From: Cristatella mucedo
Taxonomy: Eukaryota > Bryozoa > Phylactolaemata > Cristatellidae
Length of the DNA: 64,000 nucleotides
Direction: 5' to 3'
Assembly: GCA_009760855.2 (NCBI GenBank)
Contig: WPIO01000010.1
Span: forward strand, 4,170,001-4,234,000
In this document: piece by piece, positions 45,201-55,825 of the stretch
How the letters are laid out: each line of letters starts with the position of its first letter
Position numbering within the stretch: position 1 is the first letter of the stretch
The notes under the pieces: model-generated
Told to the model about the DNA's origin: nothing
The model's database searches: none
The model's input: only the letters and a program-made list of their open reading frames with translations
Made by a program: the position numbers and the translations under genes

Positions 45201-48200
45201 CCACGGCATTCAGCCTAGCTGCCGAGTTTTGCACGAAGTGTAAGTGCCAAATTACACAAGCCGTTAGACCTGCAGGTGGTGTGAAAAGAAAAATTCGAGA
45301 CTGATGTCGCAAATACAGTGCAACAGAACATGACTTTGTAGTTGGTACAAAAGCAGGATTCCTCGTGTCTTCCGATTGTATTTGTTGATGGGGCAGCTGC
45401 TTATACTTGTGAATGAACTGGCACCACTAAGAAAACTGATAAGCATCTATGTAATCTATCCTCATTTTTTTATTTCTGTGTACGCAGGGTTGCTATTATT
45501 TAGAAGCATAATTGTACCAGCAGAAGTGGTTTTGGCTTGCCAAGGCCAGATGGCTGCATTGCTCAAAATGTGAGAGTAATGATTACCATGGCTCTCTAAA
45601 AGAGCCCAGCTCTCTCACTGCCTACATAGCAATGAAGCAGGCACCAAGCCAGCTGTATCAAAAGCCACAACCCTTACAGCCGTAGTATGCACCAAGGTTG
45701 CCACAAGCCGCAACGGGCCTGAAGGGCCTGATGCATTCGCGTCATTGCACTGATCTTTCGGCCAATCAGTGGCAAGGCTATTCTAACGGCCCGAATGGCT
45801 GGCACTTTTTTCCGATCGATCCGAACACCTCTTCACATCCAGCTGCGAATATTTCTCAATACTGTACTTATAGCAGATCGTGCAGGGTAGCAGCCACAGA
45901 CGATTTGCAGAAATGATTGACTTTTCTTAATTGCAGTAGTTCCCAATGAGAATGAATCGAATGGCCTTCGGCGTTCGAAGCGTATACGAGTGTCGACACT
46001 GAGGTGGGACCTTTTCGAAAGGATTGAATATGCACCAGGTCTTGGAGGTATGTATGACGGCAGCCTTCGTTCGATAACTTGCTCTTCCTACCGCAGTTTC
46101 TGTTGCGATTCTTTGTGCATCGAAGTTTCTTTTGCCTGCCAAGTGAGTGCTCTTTGTATTGCTAATGCATACCTGAATGTGCGTAATCCTTGTATATGGA
46201 ATAGTTTTGTGAACCAACATGAACTTCGGCTGTACCTTTATTATTTTGCTCTGTGTGACTAAGGCAGGAAGCTGGTGCCTCAGAGTCTAGCCTAACGTCC
46301 TATTAACCAGCGTTTGGTGCAGTGGTGGAGTACTTTGATAACGTTTCGTGAGTAAAAAGGGCAATGACCCGGCCCGATCGTTGCTTGGTTCAATCGACCC
46401 CTCCTGGCTTGTCATGTTTAAGGATTTCCACGAGGTCGGACTTGGGTTACCGATTGTAGGTTTGTTGGGACGAAACTGCTTATACGTACTGCTCATACGA
46501 AACTGCTCATACATATGATGCCCCAAAAGTGACAGCTATCTAACCTGGGCTTCAACTTAGCTGCCCTGTGGGTTCTTGAAGTTTGTGTAAATGTGATCAT
46601 TGATGGTCACCAACACCCGTTCAGTTTTTGACTATTTATTCCACTGCCGTTCCGTTGCCAAAGGAGGAACGACGAGAGGTCCCATCAGGCTGAACGGTAT
46701 TCAGAAAGCTTTGGTTCGCTTAGCCCAAGCGGCTGCAGGGAAACATCCTTTGTCTGCCACGGCAAGGGGCAGGTAGGTTCGTGCTCGGCTGACCTCGATA
46801 GAGATCGACCTCACAGCTAGCAACCCAGTGGGTAGCCTGCAGTTGCTCAGTGTCCATCGGCTGCCGTCCTTCTACCGACGCTGCTGTCGAATCAACTTCC
46901 TGGTCTGTTTCCACACCTGCCGGCTGCACCGTCAGTCAACCTCCTAGCCTGCGTCGTTTTGGACGATTTCCTTATTGGCCAAGTTAACACTAAGTCCCAA
47001 CGCTATTCATGCTATTTATTGTGGCTATGTCGGTATGTAAAATATGTACTGTCGCGTGTTTTTGTTCGGCTGATATCTCAGCATTTAAAATATTTAAATG
47101 TAAGTATGCACAAACTCTTGAGCTATATCTAGATGATCTATATGATAGAAGAACTGCTAGCCTTTGACTTAGCTCGGTCATTCGCTCTACCTGCTGGTAT
47201 CAGCGTAGTTAATTCTTACCTGTTCGCTCGCGGATGCTCACGTCTGATGACCGCTGCAGCAGAGTCTCAAAACGGTTGCTCTATGGCTTGCCATTAGATG
47301 AGTACACTCGTGAGATCTGCCGATCACAGCTTTCGGCAATTTGCACCCTGTTCATTGTGCGGGGCTGCGGAAATGTGCACCGTGCACATGCACCGACACT
47401 ACATCGGTTGGATTACCTTCAAGCACACAGCCGTGGCAGTGAAGAAGCTCTGTCGTGCTACTTAAATGTCTTGCGAAGGCTTATCTAAGATTAAGACACG
47501 GAGGCAACCTTGTAATTGAGAGTTGCACAGCGCATCTGCTACCATGCCTCCCTAGCAAACAATCTGCTCTAGACACTCACGTTTGCTTGTAGGCTTTAAG
47601 GGCATTCATCGACGGGATGATCTCGTCAATCCCCCTCCAATAAAGAGGAAGACAAACTTGGCATTGGCGAGAGCTCGTGCAGTTCGGACTCAACCTCTAG
47701 AGGAATCCTTCGTTGAAGCCGATGACGTCGGCAAGAGTAACGCCAGCGTCGGCATTCCAACGACCAACTGTACGGAGCACCTAGGTACCCACCCTGAAAA
47801 ATCGCCTCGCTCTCTGCAGATCGCTGTTGCTGTAATTGTGAGCCTACACAATGTTTTGAGCCTTGACCTGTCGATTGCCCTGTCGATTGTAGTGTCCCTA
47901 CGAAGGTCGTAGCAGGTCGTAGCGACATTACGCCCAGGGTGGTGGTTGGTGGCCACATCTTGGATAGGCTGTCAGTATGAATTGGGCTGGCACCTAGCTG
48001 CTTGAGCTAGCTCGTTCGCCTGCGTTAAATCAGCTCCCGAGTTTGTCGGTGCTAGCAGCACACACGAATAGCACGGGATACCGCTGATTTCAAGCTCCCT
48101 TAATATTTTCCGTACTGGGATACTCTCAGGAAGTATGAGTTTCTAGTGCACCTGCCTTTGAGTGGCTAACAAGAAAAATAACACCAGAATGAACCGAGCC

Positions 48201-51200
48201 GTTCATTTGAATGCTTTGTTTGGATAGCCGAGTTCTTAAGCCGCTATTCTTTATCAGGCAACAAATTTGAAGAAGGCGGAACGAGGCATAAACATAAGCT
48301 AAATAAATAATTTAAACACAATAAATATATTATATATATATATATTATATTAAAATAAATAATTTAATGTAACCCATATTTAGAAAAAAATGGCCTTCGG
48401 GGCTCAGCAAGGTAGCCACACCAGCCCTACTGCTTTGCGGTTTTGTTTCTTACGTTTTTCGGTCGTAGTTCGGCATTTTTAGGTTAATCTTGTTTTGTTA
48501 ATAAAAAATTTAGGGGAGATTGAGAGACATGGTCGGGTGCATCTGTCACATGAGTGGCTTGATTCTGCCACCATCCAAGAAGTATTAATTCAGTAGTTCT
48601 TTGAGTGAATTGGTCTGCTTTCATAGGCAGGTATGTCTGCCACTTCTGTATTGAAACCGAAACTCTGCAGAATGCCTCATCGTTAAGAAAAGGTCGGATA
48701 CTTTACACCTTTACTGGTTTACCCCTAAACAGAAAGCCTTTCGTGACGCTCGTGATGAGAGTTATCGGCTTCTTGCTTTTTTTGGGACCGATTTCGCCTT
48801 AACCCTGCCAGCTGGCAAGGTCTGACGAAGTAATAGCCTTCGTCTGAATGCAGGCACCTGTCAGCCCACGGTGCAAGAAGACCTGATGCTAGTTGCTAGA
48901 CGGCTTATCAGAGAGGAACTTGGAGGCTGAAGCTGCTTCTGGCTTGCATTACTAGTCCACCCGTTCTTGCATAGCTTTAATCTGAAAAACGTCCCGATTT
49001 CTTCCACCGCCGACCCCAAACTCATCTCCTCGTCAACTTTATGCAATCGGATGGTGCTTCGACACTTATTTCCGGCTTGAGTAGTTGGCTTCGCTCGAAG
49101 CAATTGTTGTCGAGTCGTTTTGTGAGCCTTGTTCGGTTTACGTTGCACCTACATCATGCCAGCGCCGCCGACCTTCGTGCTGGCTGGGTACTCTGAGGCT
49201 CACTTTGGTCTTACATGCCAGCCATGAACCGTCACGTCCCTTCGTAATAGAGCTGGCTAGCCTCGTCGTTGATGATATAGTTTTCTCAAAGGCCTTAGAG
49301 AGCTAAGCAGATGTGCTGGCATTAAATTATAGGTGCATGCAGGTGAGATGCTAGTTTGCACGGTCATCTTTAATGCAGCCGAGAGCCCTGCGTATTTGTC
49401 TCTGCCTGCCTGTCAGCGGCTCGAACTTTTGAGCATCAACCTTTAGCCTTTGCAAAATGCACAGATTATGGTACTCACTCTTAACCAATCAGCTAACTCG
49501 GTTGTAATCTTTGATCGTGCATCGATTCTTGCAAAGTTGCGTTATGACTTCGTTCCTTTAATGGGATTTTGTATGAGACGAAGACCAGTTTCTTTGTGCA
49601 TGGTGGTATACGATCTATTTCTCTCATCGTCTGCTTGAATACTTTTCTGGATGCAGGTTATTTAAAACTCGGGTGCTAGGCTTGGTCGTCGTGAATGCCA
49701 CGTTGCATCACTTCTGTTAGTCCTAGATTGCCTCTCCATTAAGCAGCACCTGCTTTAGAGACCTTAGTTCTTCTTATGCACTTCAAACCAGGAACTCTCT
49801 ACCACGTGATATAATGATCCACGTGACTTCACATACCGACCGTGTTTAAGTAGGCATAGCTCTCGCCACCCGGTCCTACCAGTATTTGCTCAGCCTACGT
49901 GAAATATCCTTTATCTAATTATGCATGCTGGAATCGTGTGCTCCATTAACGGTATTAGCTGCTGTGCTTCTTTTCCCCCTTGTGTGAACTGTTTAGAGAG
50001 ATTTAGTTCTCTTGTGCATTACAAAAATTCTTTTATTAGGATTTATTCATGCGATTCCCGTCTGTCAGTTTGAGTTCTCTAATCGTAATTTGTGGCTCGC
50101 AAGCGATGATTTGCATTTCACCAACGATTCTACTCGGCCGTTCGGGGCAGTTCTCAGTTCTGGTGTTCGGCAGCGAGGCACACTACCGAATGCTTGACAG
50201 TCGGCAATGCGCCTGACAGGCGGCAGCGGCAAGCAAGAAGAAAGAGCAGCGGCAGCGACTGCCGAGCACGACGGGCCGGCTATGCACCTCCATGCATGTC
50301 CGGCTTTTCCCTGAGCGCTGCTTCAGCTGTTGCTCATTTGACCGTGCTCATGATGGCTGCTGCTCGATCTCGGCGACTCAATGTAGGCAGGGCTGGCAAA
50401 GAGCCATTAGGTCTCTGCAATTGGTGCTACATTCGGGCCGCTAGGCTGCTTCAGAAAGCCAATAACTTGCGAGTCACGTATCCCTTTTGCTGAAAGAGTT
50501 ATCTGGAATTTCATCAGTATACATAGAGCAAAGCTCTCTGTCGGACCCACTAGGCCCCCCGTGGCCTGGCTCCGACATGAAGCTGAGCTGCTGCATCAGC
50601 TTCAGCCACCTGGCGGCGCTCTTAGGGTCTCGCTGGGAAATAATTCGTCTCGTTAAGATGTCCGCTTCTTTCTCTCAAGACTGCTGACAGGCGGCAGAAG
50701 CTTTGCTCTGCGTGTCCCAGACATCGGCGCTCGGTTCCGAGATGTCTTGAGCAATGATGGCTGCTGATTCTGTCATTTCCGATCGAGTAGTAAGAGGGCT
50801 GCAGTAGCAAACTCGTAACAAAAGCTCAATGCTCGGTAGGCCGCCAAGACACCAACCTCACAGGAGGCACCCCTAAAAGCTTGCTTGTGTGGGTAGTGAG
50901 GCTGTGTCAGGAGTAGAATTGTGGCAACAGCGAAAGATTTTTGCATTATCAGTAGTAGTTGCGGTAGCAGTAGGCAGATTAACGCCTACGAACCCTTGGT
51001 GATGGATCTTTGTCTAGCTTGTGGGTGCAATCTGCGAAAGCCAAACAGCAAGAAAATAGTGCATTAAGCTCCTAAAATAAGCTCAGTCTCCGGAAGGTGT
51101 ATGCTCTCTGGCCCGGAGTGGTGTGACCTTGCCTGAGAGTTATAGCAATGCAGAATTCATTCTGCTTGAAAAAAATGAAAGTGTGCCTGCCTACAAAGTG

Positions 51201-54200
51201 TACCTTTATCATGCAGGCTTATAATCTGAGTCAAGTATTTGCTCTAGATTCCACGGCTGTCTCTTCCAGACTCTGTCGTGCCGCCACTATTTATTTATTT
51301 GCTTGTTTACATTCATAATTTATTGATGAAGTCATTTGGCTCCTGTAGCTCACTGAAAGCTGCTCTGGCTTTTAGTGAGCTGGAATTTAAGGAAAAATCA
51401 CCGCGACAATTATAGCCGAGTAATAATAAATTCGGCAGTGTCCAGAGCGCTTGAGAATTTTGCTTATAACACAATGTCATTGCATCATTTAAGTAAGAGT
51501 TTTGAAAGCCGATAGTTTTTCTACTGGGAAGGCGTTAGGGCCAACACATATAAGACGATGGGATCTGTGATTTCTAACTGGTACCGCAATATCCCATTGC
51601 GGTGTTCAGTGCTTTATATATGTGGCCGGCCGCTCTGCTACATATTTTTTTTAATTCGAATTGCAGAAATTAGAAATTGGTTCTTCAAATTGCTACATTC
51701 TATGCTGTGGCTGAAGCGGCTAGCCACAGGTGAAAATGTGTACACTCAAGCGCAAAAAAATATTTGGAAGGTCTAGATTTGCTCTTTTAGCAGTAGTTTT
51801 TTCTAAGCCAAAGCACACAATAAGCCGAATATATTAGCTAAACACCTGTTTTGGCCAGAATAGGACATCTACGAGCGATCCTTAATCGGTTTATGCTGAA
51901 ATCCCGAGGCTGCACGTGGCCCGGAATTTTTTTCACAGCTCAACCATTGAGCCCTACTTATTCACTTTTAAAGGCTGACCAGGCATGTCGAAGGTCGCTG
52001 ATTTGTCAAGCTTCGTGAGGGATACAATTCTGGCATTTTACGAGCCTTGGCACTCCTATGGTCAAATTTCTCCTACTTTATCAATATCGTAGAGTACGGC
52101 TGCATACAATGTGATGAGGTTAATAAAAAGAGGCGGCTCTGTAAATGATTCTCAGTCGGGCAGGCCCCAAGCAGCCACACCATCGGCGGAAGACATAATT
52201 CTAAAGATGGAGACGTTAAAGTATAATTTGATCACAGTCTCCCGAGCGTCGTCTGGGAAGCAAGTTAGATGAAGCTGGCCTGTTTTCTTGAGTCGCAAAA
52301 ATAGAAACCACTTCTGTCCGCAAAGAATATGTTAAGCCGTTTAGTGTGGGGCAAGGCTCGGATTTGCTGAACTGCTGAATAATAATAATAACAATATTAA
52401 ATTTGATATAGCACCCTCAGAGAACTCAGTCTCCATATTTCAAGCACTTAAGATTTGCTGCAAAGGAAGGTTGGGGTAGATTTGTATTGAGTGGTGGAAT
52501 TAAATTCTGACTCTTTTGAACTAGAAGGCTTTATGTGTGTCGGCACCCAACGAAGCGTACTCACCCAAATGCCACAAGCCGGCGATCTAATTTGGGTGAA
52601 AAGGTGTCATGGTGTGAGGAAACTTCAGCAGAAATGGTGTAGGAGTCCGGCATTGCATACCAGGTATCATGACCCAAAACGTGTATTTAGACCTTTTATA
52701 CTTATAAGCCTTTTAAACTCCCAAGTGCGATGGCACTTCGTGGGCTATTTGGCGTTTGTTTAAATGAATTATATTTTCCAATTCGAAAATGACCCAAAAG
52801 CGCACGGTAAACTTAAATTGTTGTCACTCTTTCGGGATGAGGTCGAGCGGCATTTACAGTAACTGTGCGTCTGTATCACACCCGCAGATGGGCTTTTGAA
52901 CACTTGCGACGAGCATAGAGTTGTACAACGTCCGATTTTTGGGAGCGTTTGGTCGGCTTCATGCCTGAGGAAGTTCGATAGGTTGCTGCAAATAATAATA
53001 ATAATAAATTTGGTATATTGCCGTCAGAAACTCAAATCTCTTTCTAGGCAGGTAGGCGTTACATCATATTGACTCGAGAAATTAGGCACGAAAGGTGATA
53101 ATAACGGGAACAATGCCTTTCCATATGGAAACCCGTTGGCACATTTTTGGTGACAACGTTCAATATTACCTGAAAATGCAGGCCAGTAGGCAGCCGTTGC
53201 GGTGGCTGCTCCAGCCGTCCAATTACTTTTGCGTTTAAGTGCATGTTTGACATGTAGTCGTTCGTGCTACTTTTAGGATTGTGATGTCATAGTGCTGACA
53301 GCCATTGAGATCCATGTCAGGCTCGAGTAGGTCACATGTGACTATTGCATTTAGTGAATGCCTTCGTCATTGCCTGGCGACTTTTATTTTTGCCTCGTTT
53401 CGCATGTACTCAAAGGCTTGGACTAATCAAATTTAGCAAGCCATCCTGAGATTGTGCTACCACGTTCATTTTTACGTCCATTATGTCTCCTGCAGCCGAT
53501 GTGCACGGTGCCTTTTTATAGACTGTGTATGGTCAAAGAAGCAGCTGAAGTATCAACGACCCAATGAACCAAACGGTTCATTGGCAACGTACCAATTTTC
53601 ACACATCTTTCGGGCAGAAAAGCACTTTGCTTATGGGCATATCATACTTGACCCCGGCGGTGTGAAGCTTGATAGCGGCTGCGACAGAGATCTCGTAAGT
53701 ATTTGGGATACCGCATTTGTTTAAGGCCGATCCGGCAGCTCTTAAGAACTGCGAAGGAAGATTGGCTCACACATGATATGCCGTTTCAGTTTTTTTCAGT
53801 CACCCAAGGAGCGATCGAAGTCAGAATTCAGGGATCAGTAAACAAACTAGGGCACCTTGGAAGCTTCCGGGTGCCCATGGGTGAGCGAGTTTTCTTTGCT
53901 ATGCAAACGATCGTCATGCACGGTGTGTAAGGAGAGGGAGATTGGCGAGTATCTGTGCCAATAGTTTGCACGATCAAAGCTCAGGAGTGTGGAACGCAAA
54001 CTACATTACGTTTGGTTGTTAAGTATTACATTGCCAACTGTAGGCTGCAACTGCTGCCAATTGCTTTTTTGCCTGGTTTGTGGCGAACCAAAGAGCAACG
54101 AGTTTGTAGGGTAACCGCGTAGCGTCGTGTAGCAGCGTTTGTAGTGTAATAGCGTAACTGCTTGCACGTGTAGAAGAAAATAGGTTTTCGGGCTCCTGTG

Positions 54201-55558
54201 TGTGCGTGTGTGTGCCTGCGTGCTCATTCGCTCGTTCGTCTTAACTCTACATAGGCATAAAGAGGAAGCCGGTTAATCTGGCTTACATTTTTCAGGTACA
54301 TATTTTTATTTTTTACTAGCTCCACGGTATCTATAAGGTGTGATAATGTAACTCTCTGTTAGCAGGGCTTCCAAAAACGCAGTTAAGTATCTAAAACTAG
54401 TCCTAAATATGGTTAATAGGCTAGTCATTTAATCCTAGAAATTCGGCCACATTGTCATTTTCTAAAGGAGCTTCGATGGCTCACGGTCGAACTACAGAAG
54501 CAGCCTTACTTTGGCAGAATTCTGCAGAGCCCTCTCTCGCTTTGCTCTTTCAGCCCCCGAGTGCCTCAAGGTCATATTGGGGTAGTATAAGCATGGCGGT
54601 TAGGTGCATCTCAAGGTCCCGTTACTGAAATTCAATTACGATCAGAATGTGGCTGGAGAAAGAGCGTCACATTAAGGTAATCATTAAAGAAGAGCGTAAG
54701 AATATCATACTTTGGGTCTTTGTTTAGTTCAACCTCTGGTCCCGTAGTGTAGGGCTACTGTAACTACAGGGCACTACATTTCGACAAGCTTAGCAGCACT
54801 GATACATGAGAAGAACTGAGGTAGCTTTGGCGAAAGATTAACCTTAGGATTTGATCGTTTCCATGGTGCCCGTTGAAATCTAGACCGTTCGCTAGCAACT
54901 GTTACTTGATTTGCAATGCCCTAAAATGAGTTGCAGTAAATAATTTTGCTTATTTTCTCTTAGATTAAACGTCTTTACGTCAAAGCTCAGACCTTGAAAA
55001 TACCCCTTCTACCCATTCTTTGCCGTCTTCTTCGCCGTGTTATAGCAGTGTGTCGATAGGATGGCTGAAGGCATTTTACATCTTGTTTGAAGTTGATGTC
55101 AGAGGGTTATTTAGCACTATTACTTTCCAACCGCATACGATACCCCTTAGGCGCTTCAATTTTATGGATGTGTACGGGTTGCTATCGTTCTTTCATCAAA
55201 AGGGTATTGGCTAGCCGGCGCCTTTAACTGAGACTGCTGTGTAATCTCCAGGGTTGTCAGCTCGTTCTTTCGTGCATTCCGTTTGGCTCGTGTAAGGAGG
55301 ATAATGATGACCATGCCATAATCGAGCTGTGATCTTTATGCTAATGCGTTTGCATTATGCTTTTCACATGTAGGCAACATTTACAGCATACGAAACCTGT
55401 CGACGAAGAAGGCTGCATCGCTTATTTTCACACAAGTTGACCTTTCACTTGTCCGAACTGATAACTCGCCTCAACAGCAAGTCGAAGGCCAGGAGCTAAG
55501 TTTGTGCTCGGAAGCCGATGGTGATGGTAATCAATCGATATCTTCAGCTGGCATATAA
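39232..55558 (+). CDS. CENPC: CENP-C / Mif2 homologue (inner kinetochore protein)
   Basis: At least ten exons on the plus strand form one frame. An N-terminal block (ILGDKFVRKDQHGADLFEDY) resembles the Mis12-binding end of CENP-C. A long Ser/Ala-rich disordered region follows (exons 40666-41207, 41346-42454, 42621-43814), with an AT-hook near its end. Next come a CENP-C motif (RRSKRIRVST... ERIEY, 45937-46047), a basic linker (47593-47784), and a cupin domain over exons ending 53694, 53790-53880 and 55374-55558 (HIILDPGGVKL, FSVTQGAIEVRIQG, SFRVPMG, NIYSIRNLS, SLIFTQ). CENP-C binds CENP-A nucleosomes through the motif, dimerises through the cupin and recruits the Mis12 complex. The visible part encodes about 1270 residues, longer than the human protein. 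The start codon and possibly one exon between 47.8 and 53.5 kb are unresolved. A bacterial cupin is excluded by the introns and the CENP-C motif. Confidence 0.9.
39984..40200 (-). mobile_element. LINE 3' end just before CENP-C coding exons
   Basis: An (AAT)n tail, then ATAAAGCGTCCTCACAGAAA, and the reversed 3' UTR with GGTTAGGGGTGACAT. Confidence 0.75.
40328..40422 (+). CDS. CENPC: CENP-C N-terminal exon (Mis12-binding-like)
   Basis: The acceptor is gtcgttgcag and the donor ATTA|GTAAGC, phase 1. It encodes AASKRILGDKFVRKDQ and GADLFEDYFSESSI. The acidic/aromatic end resembles the CENP-C N-terminus. Confidence 0.75.
40507..40577 (+). CDS. CENPC: CENP-C exon (basic cluster)
   Basis: The acceptor is ctctgtcttgcag and the donor GTCGCC|GTAAGT. 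It encodes VCPVGDDTDDSAVRAK and the basic run RRRKKVA, a candidate nuclear localisation signal. Confidence 0.8.
40666..41207 (+). CDS. CENPC: CENP-C exon (Ser/Ala-rich)
   Basis: The acceptor is ttggttttcag, phase 0. It is open for 180 codons and ends DDESDG with donor GGAAG|GTGAGA, phase 2. The composition is disordered and rich in Ser, Ala and Pro. Confidence 0.88.
41346..42454 (+). CDS. CENPC: CENP-C large exon I
   Basis: The acceptor is cttcggttcag. One base completes Ser, then MFSDESARLTSLPEL opens a 369-codon low-complexity region. The donor is GAGCAG|GTAAGC, phase 1. Confidence 0.9.
42621..43814 (+). CDS. CENPC: CENP-C large exon II with AT-hook
   Basis: The acceptor is ctctttgctcag. 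It joins as G+GC (Gly), then DWSRQSRMEQSS. An AT-hook core (RRGRGRPKKDHATSP) lies at about 43490-43535. A degenerate second copy (RRRGQPPKERATSP) follows at about 43537-43582. The donor is ATAA|GTAAGC, phase 1. Confidence 0.9.
44117..44720 (+). mobile_element. Degenerate LINE RT fragment in CENP-C intron
   Basis: GGCTTTCATTTTTATGCGAA matches the YADD region; TTCATGCATTTGTGACATCC matches the later RT. Heavily mutated. Confidence 0.65.
44725..45260 (-). mobile_element. LINE 3' fragment interrupted by SINE-A
   Basis: Reversed C-terminal RT and 3' sequence run from 44,725 to 44,960 and resume after 45,140 (GAGAAGTTGTGTGATGTGGT). Confidence 0.6.
44970..45118 (+). mobile_element. SINE-A copy
   Basis: Head GAGCTGGTTTGGCCCAATGG, B-box-like GGGCTCGACCCCC, then the LINE-like tail, here decayed. 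Confidence 0.75.
45937..46047 (+). CDS. CENPC: CENP-C motif exon
   Basis: The acceptor is ttcttaattgcag. It joins as A+TA (Ile) and encodes VPNENESNGLRRSKRIRVST, then LRWDLFERIEYAPGLG. The donor is GGAG|GTATGT, phase 1. The arginine anchor position is kept. Confidence 0.9.
46048..47592 (+). other. CENP-C intron, unassigned
   Basis: A possible tRNA-like promoter (GGTTCAATCGACCCC at about 46,387) hints at another SINE. Otherwise nothing was recognised. Confidence 0.35.
47593..47784 (+). CDS. CENPC: CENP-C linker exon after the motif
   Basis: The acceptor is gtttgcttgtag. It joins as G+GC and encodes FKGIHRRDDLVNPPPIKRKT, then an acidic stretch. The end is uncertain: CTAG|GTACCC at 47785 keeps phase 1 for exon 53522, while GTGAGC at 47838 exits in phase 0. 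Confidence 0.75.
47838..49649 (+). other. CENP-C intron, unassigned
   Basis: An AT-rich stretch with TATATA lies at 48,300-48,365. No exon was recognised, though a short CENP-C exon could be hidden between here and 53.5 kb. Confidence 0.4.
49650..50045 (+). mobile_element. Degenerate LINE 3' end
   Basis: GCTAGGCTTGGTCGTCGTGA matches the RT C-terminal region; GAGAGATTTAGTTCTC matches the tail. Confidence 0.55.
50046..51984 (+). other. CENP-C intron, unassigned
   Basis: A GC-rich patch at about 50,150-50,480 has a lysine/arginine-rich open frame after an acceptor-like CCTGACAG. I could not support it as an exon. Confidence 0.35.
51985..53000 (+). mobile_element. Tc1-like DNA transposon relic
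   Basis: Translation gives MSKVADLSSFVRDTILAFYE, then RGGSVNDSQSGRPQAATPSA, a typical Tc1 N-terminal helix-turn-helix pair with its linker. Later pieces include FLSRKNRNHF, APNEAYSPKCHKPAI and FENDPKAHGKL, in family order. In-frame stops and frameshifts show it is dead. A LINE tail splits it at 52,381-52,475. Confidence 0.75.
52381..52475 (-). mobile_element. LINE 3' tail inserted in Tc1 relic
   Basis: AATAATAATAATAACAATAT then ATAGCACCCTCAGAGAACTC matches the reversed LINE tail. Confidence 0.7.
52983..53060 (-). mobile_element. LINE 3' tail fragment
   Basis: (AAT)n followed by GCCGTCAGAAACTCAAATCT and TCTTTCTAGGC. Confidence 0.6.
53522..53694 (+). CDS. CENPC: CENP-C cupin exon 1
   Basis: It encodes CVWSKKQLKYQRPNEPNGS and HIFRAEKHFAYGHIILDPGG, the first cupin strands. 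The donor is GATCTC|GTAAGT, phase 0. The acceptor could be ttttatag (53522) or ctcctgcag (53496). Confidence 0.85.
53790..53880 (+). CDS. CENPC: CENP-C cupin exon 2
   Basis: The acceptor is atatgccgtttcag, phase 0. It encodes FFSVTQGAIEVRIQG and LGSFRVPMG. The donor is ATGG|GTGAGC, phase 1. A second cag at 53797-53799 would break the frame. Confidence 0.88.
53881..55373 (+). other. Last CENP-C intron
   Basis: Apart from a short GT-rich run at about 54,197-54,220, I saw nothing definable. Confidence 0.5.
55374..55558 (+). CDS. CENPC: CENP-C terminal cupin exon
   Basis: The acceptor is ttcacatgtag. It joins as G+GC and encodes NIYSIRNLSTKKAASLIFTQ, the last cupin strands. An acidic tail of about 40 residues follows, longer than in human CENP-C, and TAA ends it at 55556-55558. 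Confidence 0.9.
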
Positions 55559-55814
55559 TGTCACGCTCGTGCGATGGTAACTGCTAGTCTATTGGATTTT
55601 CAGATGTTTCTTGTTTATCCCAATGTTTTCACCGGGACTCTTAATGTCAGGGTCTGGTACATAGAAACTCGTGTCATGCTTAGATGACATGTTATATATT
55701 TCTTAGTTAAAATAATATATATATATATATTTCTATTAGTATATGTGCAGTGTGTATGTATATCACTATATACGTATACCCACACTGAAACATATCTTCT
55801 ACAGACTTGTTTAC

Positions 55815-55820
55815 AATAAA
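55815..55820 (+). terminator. Candidate polyadenylation signal of CENP-C
   Basis: AATAAA lies 257 bp after the CENP-C stop, right at the edge of a minus-strand LINE 3' end. Confidence 0.4.
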
Positions 55821-55825
55821 CCTTA

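Noticed and set aside
50194-50493. CENP-C exon with KKK/RR-rich frame
   Set aside because: An acceptor-like site exists, but frame choice is ambiguous and no donor or family match was found.
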